Shown here: piece by piece, positions 22,930 through 31,326 of the stretch
Layout: every line of letters begins with the position of its first letter
Position numbering within the stretch: position 1 is the stretch's first letter
NCBI RefSeq assembly: GCF_019793465.1
Contig: NZ_JAILYJ010000030.1
Location: 1 to 33,290 of the forward strand
From: Rhizobium croatiense
GTDB lineage: Bacteria > Pseudomonadota > Alphaproteobacteria > Rhizobiales > Rhizobiaceae
Length of the DNA: 33,290 bases
Reading direction: 5' to 3'
Position numbers and translations under genes: made by a program
Notes under the pieces: model-generated
Seen by the model: only the letters and a program-made list of their open reading frames with translations
Told to the model about the DNA's origin: nothing
Database searches by the model: none

Positions 22930-23771
22930 GCGCCGTCTCCTTCGTCGCCTGCGCGGAATATGCGGTCGAGAATGATCGCCAGGATGACGATGCAGAAACC
23001 GGCGTCGAAGCCTTTCGCGATGTTGACCGTGTTCAGCGCGCGCACCACAGGCACGCCAAGTCCGGGAGCGCCGACAAGCGCGGCAATAACCACCATCGAC
23101 AGCGACAGCATGATGGTCTGGGTGAGGCCCGCCATGATCTGCGGCGCGGCGAAGGGAAGCTCGACCTTGCGCAGCACCTGCATTGGCCGCGCACCGAAGG
23201 CGACAGCGGCTTCAACGAGGGACGGCGGCGTCGAGATGATGCCGAGGCGCGTCAGCCGGATGGGGGCGGGAATTGCAAAAATGACGGTTGCGATCAGGCC
23301 CGGCACCATGCCGAGGCCGAACAGGATCAGCGCAGGGATCAGATAGACGAATGTCGGGATCGTCTGCATGAGATCGAGCACCGGGCGCATGGCGGCATAG
23401 ACCCAGGGGCGGCGGGCGGCGGCAATGCCCAGCGGAATGCCGATCACCATACAGACGAAGGTGGCGGCGAGCACGAGGGCGAGCGTCTCCGTCGTCTCCT
23501 TCCAATAGTCCTGGTTTACGATGAGCAGCAGCCCAAGACAGGTGAAGACGGCGATCGCGATCGACCGGCGCAGCCAGAAGGCAATGCCGGTGATGGCAGC
23601 GATGACGATCAGTGGGTGAGGCTTCTGCAACACGAAGAGCAGGCCGTCTATGGCGCTCGACAGCAGGAATGCCAGCTGGTTGAAGAACCACTCTCCGTTC
23701 GAGGTCAGCCAGTCCACGAAGGATTTGGCCCCGGGGCCGATGGGAATCTTAAAGTCGGTGATCCAATTCAA
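22926..23771 (-). CDS. choW: Choline ABC transporter permease ChoW
   Basis: Membrane component, 281 residues. The N-terminus NWITDFKIPIGPGAKSFVDWL is characteristic of ChoW/ProW-type permeases. About six to seven helices follow, with the binding-protein-dependent transport domain (ETLALVLAATFVCMVIGIPLG onward) and the EAA-like VEAAVAFGARPMQVLRKVELP loop. The only start that gives the full family N-terminus is the TTG at 23769-23771, preceded by AGGCG at eight bases. This weak start would lower permease output relative to ChoX. Confidence 0.92.
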   Translation of the reverse strand: MNWITDFKIPIGPGAKSFVDWLTSNGEWFFNQLAFLLSSAIDGLLFVLQKPHPLIVIAAITGIAFWLRRSIAIAVFTCLGLLLIVNQDYWKETTETLALVLAATFVCMVIGIPLGIAAARRPWVYAAMRPVLDLMQTIPTFVYLIPALILFGLGMVPGLIATVIFAIPAPIRLTRLGIISTPPSLVEAAVAFGARPMQVLRKVELPFAAPQIMAGLTQTIMLSLSMVVIAALVGAPGLGVPVVRALNTVNIAKGFDAGFCIVILAIILDRIFRAGDEGDGA

Positions 23772-23820
23772 GGTGCGCGCCTATCCAGAAAAAATCAACA
23801 ATCGGACAAAAAATGAAACA

Positions 23821-23836
23821 GGGCGGCAAGCCGCCC
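23821..23836 (-). terminator. Intercistronic hairpin between choX and choW
   Basis: GGGCGGC-TT-GCCGCCC on the minus strand, followed by TGTTTCATTTTTTG, eight bases after the choX stop. Likely a leaky terminator keeping binding protein in excess. Confidence 0.65.
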
Positions 23837-23844
23837 CATTCATA

Positions 23845-24801
23845 TCAAAGGCCGAGGCCGGTCTTGGCGGCTGCGAGCGCGTCGCCTTGGCCGTCGCGGG
23901 TCTTGACGCCGGCGAGCCAGGGCTCGAGGGCCGAGGGGTTGGCCTTCAGCCATGCGGAAGCAGCTGCTTCAGGCTCTTCGCCGTCGTTGAGGATCTTGCT
24001 CATGATCTGGTTCTCCATGTCGAGGGAGAACTTCAGGTTCTTCAGCATGGTGCCGACATTGGGGCATTCTTCGAGATAGCCGGCGCGAACGTTGGTGAAG
24101 ACCTTGGCGCCGCCGAAGTCGGGACCGAAGACCGCATCACCGCCGCTCAGATAGGTGAGCTTGAAGTTGGTGTTCATCGGATGGGGTTCCCAGCCGAGAA
24201 AGACCACCGGCTTGCCTGCCTTGTCGGCGCGGGCGACCTGGGCGAGCATACCCTGTTCGGAGGACTCGACGACCTCCATACCCTTCATGCCGAAAGTGTC
24301 CTTTTCGATCATGTCCATGATCAGGCGGTTGCCGTCATTGCCGGGCTCGATACCGTAGATCTTGCCGTCGAGATCGTCCTTGTGGGCCGCGATATCCTTG
24401 AAATCCTTGATGCCGAGTTCCGCGCCCTTGGCGTTGGTGGCGAGCGTGTACTTGGCGCCGACGAGGTTCGGGCCGAAGGATTCGACCGACTTGTCGTCGA
24501 GATAAGGACGGACGTCCTTTTCCTGGGTTTCCATCCAGTTGCCGAGGAAGACGTCGATGTCCTTGTTCTTCAGCGAGGTATAGGTGACCGGCACCGAGAG
24601 AACCTTGACGTCGGTCTGGTAGCCGATGCTCTTCAGAACGACGGATGCGGTGGCAGTGGTGGCGGTGATGTCGGTCCAGCCGACGTCCGAGAAGCGCACG
24701 GTGGAGCAGCTTTCAGGGTCTGCGGCGAAGGCAGCGGTCGCAACGGAGAGGGCGGCGACGGCGGTTGCGGTGACAAGTTTGAATGTGCTTGTTGTTTTCA
24801 T
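23845..24801 (-). CDS. choX: Periplasmic choline-binding protein ChoX
   Basis: OpuAC-family substrate-binding protein, 318 residues from the ATG at 24799-24801 (RBS GGGAG). The signal peptide ends near residue 26 (ATAAFA). Aromatic residues that form the choline cage in S. meliloti ChoX appear in the expected contexts: VGWTDITA, FLGNWMETQ, GAKYTLATN and FLGWEPHPM. First gene of choXWV, which imports choline for conversion to glycine betaine or use as a carbon and nitrogen source. Confidence 0.93.
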   Translation of the reverse strand: MKTTSTFKLVTATAVAALSVATAAFAADPESCSTVRFSDVGWTDITATTATASVVLKSIGYQTDVKVLSVPVTYTSLKNKDIDVFLGNWMETQEKDVRPYLDDKSVESFGPNLVGAKYTLATNAKGAELGIKDFKDIAAHKDDLDGKIYGIEPGNDGNRLIMDMIEKDTFGMKGMEVVESSEQGMLAQVARADKAGKPVVFLGWEPHPMNTNFKLTYLSGGDAVFGPDFGGAKVFTNVRAGYLEECPNVGTMLKNLKFSLDMENQIMSKILNDGEEPEAAASAWLKANPSALEPWLAGVKTRDGQGDALAAAKTGLGL

Positions 24802-25037
24802 TTTAGACTCCCAGTCTTTAGGTCCCCAAGCCAATCACCAATAGCCCAGTTTGACAAGCGACCTCAGTGTGATTGCGTCGTATCGACGGGTGCGATTGCG
24901 ACGTCGGCGATTTTTTCGCAGTGTCTCGTTTTGGCGGCTTTCGCCGGTCTTTAGGTGCTGATTCCTGTGATTATCGCGGGCGCGGGGCTTTTCTTTGCGG
25001 TTGTGAGCTTTCAATAAGCCGAGCAAGGAGACATCGG

Positions 25038-25640
25038 ATGGCAAAACTCTATTTCAACTATTCGACGATGAACGCCGGCAAGTCGACGCTGCTGCTGCAG
25101 GCCTCCTACAATTATCAGGAGCGCGGCATGCGTACGGTGCAGCTGATCGCCGCCTTCGACGAGCGCGCCGGCCGGGGCGTCATCGGCTCGAGGATCGGGC
25201 TGGAAGCGAGTGCCATCCCCTTCGAGCCGCACGAAGATCTGTTCCAGCTCATCGCCGGGCTGCGCGGCGAGGGGGCACCGATTTCCTGCGTCTTCGTCGA
25301 CGAGGCGCATTTCATGACGGCCGTCCATGTCTGGCAGCTTGCCCGTGTCGTCGATCGGCTCGGCATCCCTGTTATGGTCTATGGGCTCCGGACCGACTTC
25401 CAGGGCAAACTGTTTCCGGCCTCGCAGGAGTTGTTGGCGATCGCCGACGAGATGCGCGAAGTGCGCACGATCTGCCATTGCGGCCGTAAGGCGACGATGG
25501 TGGTGCGCCTCGACGCCGAAGGCGAGGTGCTGCACGAGGGCGCGCAGATCGATGTCGGCGGCAACGAAAAATATGTCTCGCTCTGCCGCAGGCACTGGGA
25601 CGACGAAATGAACGGGGCCTGGATCGCAGAGCCGGTCTGA
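25038..25640 (+). CDS. tdk: Thymidine kinase
   Basis: Type II (bacterial/TK1-like) thymidine kinase, 200 residues, phosphorylating thymidine to dTMP in salvage. The P-loop MNAGKST is at 11-17, Walker B with catalytic Glu is in FVDEAHF (86-92), the YGLRTDFQGKLFPAS nucleoside site follows, and a zinc-binding set of cysteines lies in ICHCGRK and SLCRRHW. The start is the ATG at 25038 with AAGGAG seven bases upstream; the in-frame extension to 24873 has no family similarity. The next gene starts 71 bases on. Confidence 0.94.
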   Translation: MAKLYFNYSTMNAGKSTLLLQASYNYQERGMRTVQLIAAFDERAGRGVIGSRIGLEASAIPFEPHEDLFQLIAGLRGEGAPISCVFVDEAHFMTAVHVWQLARVVDRLGIPVMVYGLRTDFQGKLFPASQELLAIADEMREVRTICHCGRKATMVVRLDAEGEVLHEGAQIDVGGNEKYVSLCRRHWDDEMNGAWIAEPV

Positions 25641-25711
25641 AGGAGGAGCCCTGTTTTCTTTGGCGCCATAAGCGACTAGCCTGCGGGCAGGAGATTCCCT
25701 GGAGAAGTCAG

Positions 25712-26785
25712 GTGCGCAAAGCCCCGCCATTCGACAGCCGTTATGAAGCCGCAGGCGGCTTCGCCGAAAAGATAGCGGCCGATGGAGCCTATTGCGCAGC
25801 CTGCATCCGTGCCTTCAACAGCGACGAAAAGCATTCGGCCGATGAGGTCTTCCTCGAACAGAATGTGCGCTTTCAAGACCATATCGCAGATGGCGCTGCG
25901 CTCGACGCTCTGCTGGCCGAGCTCGTCTTCTCCCTCGACCGACTGACGGCGGAAGTGTCGGCAGACCTCGACAGTTTCCGGGGATTGACGATGCGCGAGA
26001 AAATGGCCGGCTGGACGTCGCGCCAGCGGATGTGGCGGATGTATACCGAGCGTGTGCGCGAGGCGCCCGTTATCGAGCGGCTGCTCGACCTCTTGGTGAA
26101 ATCGGACGCGCTTGCGGGGCTGATCACCACACAGCGCGCTGCGCTCATCGAACGCCACAAGGCGGCGGAACACAATCTCGTCAGCATTGTCGAGCACCGC
26201 CGCCGGCTGGTCGATTCCATCGATATCGCCCGTCTCAGGATGAAGGAACTCAACGCCAAGGCGCTGACGACGCAGGGTCGCATCGGCGTCTACGGCAACA
26301 GGGCGCACTGGGAACAGATGGAGGCGGAGCGGCGGGCGCTGAAGGCGGAGGCCGAGCGCATCTCCGCCGAGGAGCACGAGATGCGCGACGACAGCCAGCG
26401 GCGCGAGCGCTTCATCAGCCTGTTTCAGGCCTTCGTCGATGCGATGAACGGCCAGATCGCCGCCTGCAACGTGCTTTTGTACAAGCTGATGATCGATGTC
26501 GAGGAGCGGCTGATCATCTATCAGGCGCAGGTCGATACCGACCGGCCAGGCATGAAGGTCAGGATCAAGCCGGAGTTCTTTCCCAATATCGCCGCGCCGA
26601 TCAGCTTGTTCGAGAAGGGCATGCTGGTCGCCCAGGATCTGGAGCGGCGCAAGGGCCGCGCCGATCTCGAAGTCGCAAGACGGCTTCCTGCCTATGCCGA
26701 ACCATCGCCCGAAGCACCGGGAGCGCCGCTCATCGATACGGCCCGCAGGCCTTTCCGCTTCAGCCTGCCTTTTCTGCGTTCCTGA
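25712..26785 (+). CDS. Unrecognised coiled-coil protein downstream of tdk
   Basis: 357 residues, starting at the GTG at 25712 (GGAGAAG seven bases upstream). There is no signal peptide or membrane segment. The central part (roughly residues 120-245) is rich in charged heptad-like sequence (MEAERRALKAEAERISAEE), pointing to a long coiled coil. The C-terminal third contains VRIKPEFFPNIAAPISLFEKG and a proline-rich tail. Codon use is like its neighbours and the frame is clean, so it is a real gene. It may be cotranscribed with tdk. I can name no domain. Confidence 0.72.
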   Translation: MRKAPPFDSRYEAAGGFAEKIAADGAYCAACIRAFNSDEKHSADEVFLEQNVRFQDHIADGAALDALLAELVFSLDRLTAEVSADLDSFRGLTMREKMAGWTSRQRMWRMYTERVREAPVIERLLDLLVKSDALAGLITTQRAALIERHKAAEHNLVSIVEHRRRLVDSIDIARLRMKELNAKALTTQGRIGVYGNRAHWEQMEAERRALKAEAERISAEEHEMRDDSQRRERFISLFQAFVDAMNGQIAACNVLLYKLMIDVEERLIIYQAQVDTDRPGMKVRIKPEFFPNIAAPISLFEKGMLVAQDLERRKGRADLEVARRLPAYAEPSPEAPGAPLIDTARRPFRFSLPFLRS

Positions 26786-26889
26786 GCCCGAGGCGCGGCC
26801 GCGCTGCTTTCATTCGTAAAAATCGAGGGGCTCGTGTTGTGCTCGGCCCATCGAGCGCATATGTGGATGCAACGGGGGCGCGATGTCCA

Positions 26890-26989
26890 CTGCATAATTC
26901 CTTAAGCCGGAATCGATTTAAGGAATTATGCAGCACCTCAAAGTGCTGCAGCGTCCTTAGCGCGTCTGAAAAGACGCGCGGCGCTGTAG
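26890..26989. repeat. Composite palindromic Rhizobium intergenic element
   Basis: Three inverted repeats in a row. CTGCATAATTCCTTAA (26890-26905) pairs perfectly with 26918-26933. CAGCAC (26931-26936) pairs with GTGCTG just after. GCGCGTCT-GAAA-AGACGCGC (26960-26979) sits inside CAGCG...CGCTG arms. The architecture fits the mosaic palindromic elements (RIME-like) spread through Rhizobium genomes. It occupies most of the gap before the DUF2333 gene and ends 28 bases from its start codon. Confidence 0.7.
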
Positions 26990-27017
26990 TGTTCGCCTCG
27001 CCTGACAGGAGACGACG

Positions 27018-28148
27018 ATGCTTGACCGGATAGCCGGTTTCTTCAGGCTGATCGGCCAGACGATCGGCCGCTGGGCCCGCCTGTTTTTCGCCTGGGCCTT
27101 CTGGCCCTTTCTCGCCGCGCATGGGTGGTATCAGCGCCGGAGCTGGATGGTCCGCTTGCCGGTGATCGCACTCGTAGCGCTCTTCGTCGTGCTCTACGGC
27201 TATTTCTTTTGGCAGACGCAGGTCTGGACGAATTTCAACACCGCCTTCGTCGACCAATACCGGCTTTCCGAACGCAAGGTTCCTGCCGGGCAGGAACTGC
27301 CTGTCGCCGAGGCGAGCGGCGCTGCCGCCGCCAAGACCTGCCAGCGCTCGGCCATCGTCGACGTCACGGCCGACCTGACCGATTTCAACGTCGACCAGAA
27401 CGCGTGGATATCCTCCATGCTGCTCTACAAGATGGGCTTTTTCGGGATCGACTGGGATCACACGCCCTTCCTCGATAACAAGGCATCGTTCCAGCGCGGC
27501 ATCAACCAGGCGGTTCGTCGGACTTCGGCTGAGCTCGTCGATTCGCTCGGGCGCGTGCGCGGCACATCGGGCGTCAACAACGACCTGCAGCGCGCACGCG
27601 GCCAGCTGCAGTTCGACGAGTACAGCTGGTATTTCGGGCTTCATCCCTTCGGACCGAAGACGCCGACGCCTTCCTTCTACCGCACGGCGATCAGCGACCT
27701 GCGTAAGTTCAACACCGATCTTGCTGCCTGCAACGCGATTTTCGACGGTCGCGCCGACAACCTCATGCAGTTCATCGACCGCATCGCCAACGATCTCGGC
27801 AGCACCTCCGACATCCTGGCCGAGCGGTCGGAACACCACAATCGCGGCTGGTTCGACACGCGTGCCGACGACCGGTTCTGGTTCGCCTATGGCCAGCTCT
27901 ATGCCTATTACGCCATCCTGACCGCAGCGCAGGCGGACTTCTCGCAGGTCGTGCAGGAACGCAATCTCGGCGCCATCTGGGCCGGCACGACGCGGCAGTT
28001 CCAGGCGGCACTGCGCATTCAGCCTGCGATCATCTCGAACGGCCGCGAGGACGGCTGGATCATGCCGAGCCATCTCGCCACCATGGGCTTCTACATTTTG
28101 AGGGTGCGCTCGAACCTTGTGGAAATCCGTTCGGTGCTCGATCGTTAG
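27018..28148 (+). CDS. DUF2333 family membrane-anchored protein
   Basis: 376 residues. A cytoplasmic N-terminus of about 45 residues, rich in Trp, Phe and Arg, precedes a single transmembrane helix (about 47-66, LPVIALVALFVVLYGYFF). The rest is soluble and should face the periplasm. It has the DUF2333 pattern, including VTADLTDFNVDQNAWISSMLLYK in part, FDEYSWYFGLHPFGPKTPTP and NRGWFDTRADDRFWFAYGQL. No catalytic motif is known for the family. RBS AGGAGACGACG precedes the ATG. The preceding palindromic element makes cotranscription with the upstream gene uncertain. Confidence 0.8.
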   Translation: MLDRIAGFFRLIGQTIGRWARLFFAWAFWPFLAAHGWYQRRSWMVRLPVIALVALFVVLYGYFFWQTQVWTNFNTAFVDQYRLSERKVPAGQELPVAEASGAAAAKTCQRSAIVDVTADLTDFNVDQNAWISSMLLYKMGFFGIDWDHTPFLDNKASFQRGINQAVRRTSAELVDSLGRVRGTSGVNNDLQRARGQLQFDEYSWYFGLHPFGPKTPTPSFYRTAISDLRKFNTDLAACNAIFDGRADNLMQFIDRIANDLGSTSDILAERSEHHNRGWFDTRADDRFWFAYGQLYAYYAILTAAQADFSQVVQERNLGAIWAGTTRQFQAALRIQPAIISNGREDGWIMPSHLATMGFYILRVRSNLVEIRSVLDR

Positions 28149-28430
28149 GCGCTGCGCGCCGTATGATCCTCGAAGCCGACGACTCGCAGCTTTTCGACGA
28201 ATTCGTAGGTGACGCCGACGATGCCGCCTCCTCGCTTGCGAAGAAATGTCCGGTTTCGATGTCGATACGCCAGAAGCCGAAAGGCGATAGGCAGCGAGCA
28301 TCTGGACGATTTAGGCATTGGTGATGCCGATATGGGCGCGGGACTGTACTATCTTGTCGACGACGGACTGTTCGAAGCGAAGAGACACGATTCCCCCAAT
28401 TTGCGGGACGACGGTCTGACACTCGTCTGA
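28149..28430 (-). pseudogene. Possible remnant of a small gene, broken in several frames
   Basis: Read on the minus strand, protein-like pieces lie in successive frames: IGGIVSLRFEQSVVDKIVQSR up to a TAA, then PFGFWRIDIETGHFFASE, then GGIVGVTYEFVEKLRVVGFEDHT to a stop at about 28150. The second and third would join after a one-base shift near 28228. No uninterrupted frame with a good start covers them. I cannot name the family. It could also be chance similarity in high-GC sequence. Confidence 0.35.
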
Positions 28431-28434
28431 TTGC

Positions 28435-29160
28435 TCAGTTGATCAGCTTCAATCGAATTGCTTTTGCTACTAATTGGGTGCGGTTGACGCAATCGAGTTT
28501 TTTGATCGCGTTCGTCATGTAGGCATTCACTGTATGGTCCGACAGCGCCAGGATCTGGCCGATTTCGATCGAGGTCTTGCCCTGTGCCGTCCAGCGCACG
28601 ACTTCGAGTTCGCGCGCCGACAGCGCATTGTGGACGCTTTCCTCGTTACGTCTGACGGTATTATATGCGTCGAGGGCGTGGAGGATGATGATCGCCAGCT
28701 CGTTGACCTCGCTCTGGCCGAGCGCGGCGCGTTCGCCGCAAAACCAGAAGACCAGGCGGCGGCCGTCGACTGCAATGGTCGGCATGGCGACCCCCGCCGG
28801 TATCGCATGGTGCAGCATCAGGGCGCGCAGTTCGGCGGGAAAGGCCTGACCATTGACGGCATCGTTGAGATGCCACGCTAGCGGTACGGCCGACTCCCTC
28901 AACCGCAGGCCGAAAGGACAACCACGCATCATGTTTGCGCGGTCGAAATCGCGGACATAGGCGGCGGGAAGCGAGCTTTCGATCAACAGCGGCTTCAGCA
29001 GGATGTCTTCCGGGGAAGGGGCGTGCATCAGCGTCGCATGAGACAATCCGAAGGCCGCGGATACTCTGCCGAGAGCCTGCGCAAACAGGCCGCGCGTTCC
29101 TGCGACTGCAAGCTCCGCCGAAAGCAACGACTGTCTTTCAGAGGTGGTCATGTAAGACAT
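28435..29160 (-). CDS. LuxR-family transcriptional regulator (solo)
   Basis: 241 residues from the ATG at 29158-29160, with GGAGG seven bases upstream. The N-terminal two thirds match an autoinducer-binding-type domain. The C-terminal GerE helix-turn-helix (about 177-241) starts LSARELEVVRWTAQGKTSIEIG and ends in the recognition helix SDHTVNAYMTNAIKKL. No luxI-type synthase is in the window. In the ligand-domain segment YVRDFDRANMMRGCPFGLR the DP pair usual in AHL receptors reads CP, with Gly before it, so ligand specificity may differ or be lost. It is divergent from the secreted tandem-domain protein and may control it. Confidence 0.85.
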   Translation of the reverse strand: MSYMTTSERQSLLSAELAVAGTRGLFAQALGRVSAAFGLSHATLMHAPSPEDILLKPLLIESSLPAAYVRDFDRANMMRGCPFGLRLRESAVPLAWHLNDAVNGQAFPAELRALMLHHAIPAGVAMPTIAVDGRRLVFWFCGERAALGQSEVNELAIIILHALDAYNTVRRNEESVHNALSARELEVVRWTAQGKTSIEIGQILALSDHTVNAYMTNAIKKLDCVNRTQLVAKAIRLKLIN

Positions 29161-29492
29161 TTGTACGCCTCCGGCAGCCCCGATGTTAACGCTATCAAAT
29201 ACAGAAACAGCGGCGGATGCTAGTGCCAATTGCCTTATCTCGAGCCGATTATTCCGAATCGTGAAGAAATAGTCACAGTCGCGCGCGTCTCGGTTGAGTT
29301 GCCGCTGGTGCAAATAGCGTTGTGGTATCTTTGACTTCTCATGCGGCGGGGCAGCGGTGGATTTCGCCCAAGCCGGGCAGGAAGAGAATCATGCCGGAAG
29401 AGGCGGGGCGGCGCGAGGTGCCGAAATCCGGCTTGCTGCCGCCCGATGCAATTGCTAAGCGTATTCGCATGTATAACTGAGGCGATTTAATC
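29161..29492. other. Divergent intergenic region of the LuxR and exoprotein genes
   Basis: 332 bases. The LuxR-proximal half is AT-rich with no clear lux-box palindrome. The part at 29339-29470 is GC-rich, and its minus strand has an open frame ending GEIHRCPAA, but without a usable RBS or a family I recognise. No RNA gene is evident. Confidence 0.35.
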
Positions 29493-31160
29493 GTGCGCTG
29501 TGCAAGCAAATTGCATCTGAAGTATCTGCTTTTTCCGGTATTACTTGTTTTTCTTCTTTTGAGCTTGCCGTTCGGTGCCGCGACCTCGCAGGCTGCCGGG
29601 CAGAGGCAGCCGGCGGGCCAGCCGCCGATGCGCTTCATCCTCGTTCACCATCCCCTCTGCGTGGAAAACTGTCCGGGATGGATATCGGCAGAGGGACGCA
29701 TAACCTCCGATACGCCAGCCCAATTTCGAAAAATTCTGAAGAAAATCGGCGGCCGGAAATTGCCGATCGTCTTCCGGTCCGAGGGCGGTGATGTCGAGGC
29801 CGCCTATGCGATCGGCCGGATGATCCGCAAAGCCGGTCTGGAAACGGCGGTAGGCGGCACGCGGCTGAAGGATTGCCCGGCGGACGATCTGCGTTGCAAT
29901 GCCGCTATCGCAAAGGATGGGACCGCACTTGGCAACACCTATTCGACCGGTGCTTATTGTTTTTCCGCCTGTCCGCTGGCATTCGCCGGCGGTACGGAGC
30001 GTGTCGCCTCGCAATGGACGTTGATCGGCGTCCACCAGATCACGACAATCTATAATAAGGTGCGAGTCTCTTACCGCATCGAATACAAGATCGTGAACGG
30101 CAAGAAGAAGGAAATCTCCCGCAAGGAAGTTGGACGCAAGTCAGCAGGGCAGAGCAGTTCCACCAAGCTCGGCAAGAAGGCCACCGCGGCCCTGACGGGT
30201 TACTTGAAGGAAATGGGCGTCAGCGCCGATTTGATCGGCCTGATGATGAGCGCCACGCCTGACGGCATCAACATCGTACCGACCGCAGATTCCCTACGCT
30301 TGGGCCTCATGACCGATATGCTGGCCTACAACGAATGGCCCGGCATGCCTGCCTGCGGGCGGGATGCGGCGGCCGAGGCCGTCTGCCATGGCCATCCCCC
30401 GGTCGAAACGCCGGTAGCCAAGATGCCTGTGCAGGATGCGGCCGCAACCACGGGCGAGAGCCTGCCGAAAACCAGGCCGATGGACTTTCTCCTGATGTAC
30501 AATGGCAATTGTCAGGAAGAGTGCATGCAGTGGATTTCTGCGGATGGAGACATCACGCCGGATACGCCGGCTCGGCTGGAAGCGATCCTGAAGACGCTCG
30601 GCGGAAGAAAGCTGCCGGTGGTCCTTCAGTCTAACGGCGGTGACATGGACGCGGCTTTCGCAATGGGGCGGATGATCCGTACTGCAGGTCTGGAGACCTC
30701 CATTGGCAGAACGCAGTTGCCGAATTGTCCAGAGCTGGATCCGCGTTGCAACGCCAGTATCGCCAAAAGCGGACCGACCAAGGGCGAGGTCTTTGCCGCC
30801 CGTGCCTATTGCCTTTCGACCTGTACTCTTGTCCTGATGAGCGGAACGCCGCGGATTGTCGGCTATTCGTCTATGGGCCTCGTTAGACCCACGACGGCTG
30901 AATATACGAAATTCCTCGCCTATTTCGACGAGATGGGCATCAATGCCGAGACATACGAGACGGTAATGCCTGCCATATCAACTGAGCGAGGAAGGATCAT
31001 ACTTCCTTCTCAGGCCCTCGAGCTTGGCATCATCGATGGTATCATTCCCTATAGCGAAGAGCCTGGATTGCATGTCTGCGGGCCGGAGGCGAAGGAAAGC
31101 CTCCGGTGCCCCAGAAAGCCGGAGGCAGAAGCAGGCCCTGTCGCAGCCACGGTAAATTGA
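29493..31160 (+). CDS. Secreted protein with two tandem ClpP/COG3904-like domains
   Basis: 555 residues from the GTG at 29493 (GAGGCG ten bases upstream). The signal sequence covers residues 1 to about 35 (LLFPVLLVFLLLSLPFGAA). Domain 1 (about 47-283) and domain 2 (about 330-522) are diverged copies sharing SADTP-like starts, GGRKLPIV, S(E/N)GGD, GRMIR-AGLET and the YC-S-C motif. The fold resembles COG3904 periplasmic proteins of the ClpP/crotonase clan, in which the Ser of the YCFSAC motif (Ser158) and the His of GVHQ (His181) would be catalytic. Domain 2 keeps Ser442 but has Arg465 where domain 1 has His181, so it is probably inactive. Multiple cysteines suggest disulfides. Protease activity is inferred, not known. 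Confidence 0.75.
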   Translation: MRCASKLHLKYLLFPVLLVFLLLSLPFGAATSQAAGQRQPAGQPPMRFILVHHPLCVENCPGWISAEGRITSDTPAQFRKILKKIGGRKLPIVFRSEGGDVEAAYAIGRMIRKAGLETAVGGTRLKDCPADDLRCNAAIAKDGTALGNTYSTGAYCFSACPLAFAGGTERVASQWTLIGVHQITTIYNKVRVSYRIEYKIVNGKKKEISRKEVGRKSAGQSSSTKLGKKATAALTGYLKEMGVSADLIGLMMSATPDGINIVPTADSLRLGLMTDMLAYNEWPGMPACGRDAAAEAVCHGHPPVETPVAKMPVQDAAATTGESLPKTRPMDFLLMYNGNCQEECMQWISADGDITPDTPARLEAILKTLGGRKLPVVLQSNGGDMDAAFAMGRMIRTAGLETSIGRTQLPNCPELDPRCNASIAKSGPTKGEVFAARAYCLSTCTLVLMSGTPRIVGYSSMGLVRPTTAEYTKFLAYFDEMGINAETYETVMPAISTERGRIILPSQALELGIIDGIIPYSEEPGLHVCGPEAKESLRCPRKPEAEAGPVAATVN

Positions 31161-31326
31161 CATCGAGGTGTGAAGGCACGCCGTAGCGGCAATCGTGATG
31201 CGCTAGATAAACACCGAGCGTGGCAGCCGCGAGGCGCGGCACTATTCACACCCTGCCGATATTTCGCTATCCCGATGAAGAGGAAATGTCGGCTCCGATG
31301 CTGCGGAGCTCGGGAGGGGAGCATCC

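Noticed and set aside
26760..28301. 513-codon minus-strand frame across the DUF2333 gene
   Set aside because: Shadow frame that runs through a palindromic repeat; the plus-strand gene has the RBS, membrane anchor and family pattern.
29339..29470. Possible small minus-strand protein ending GEIHRCPAA upstream of the LuxR gene
   Set aside because: No convincing start or RBS and no recognisable family; GC-rich sequence gives such frames by chance.
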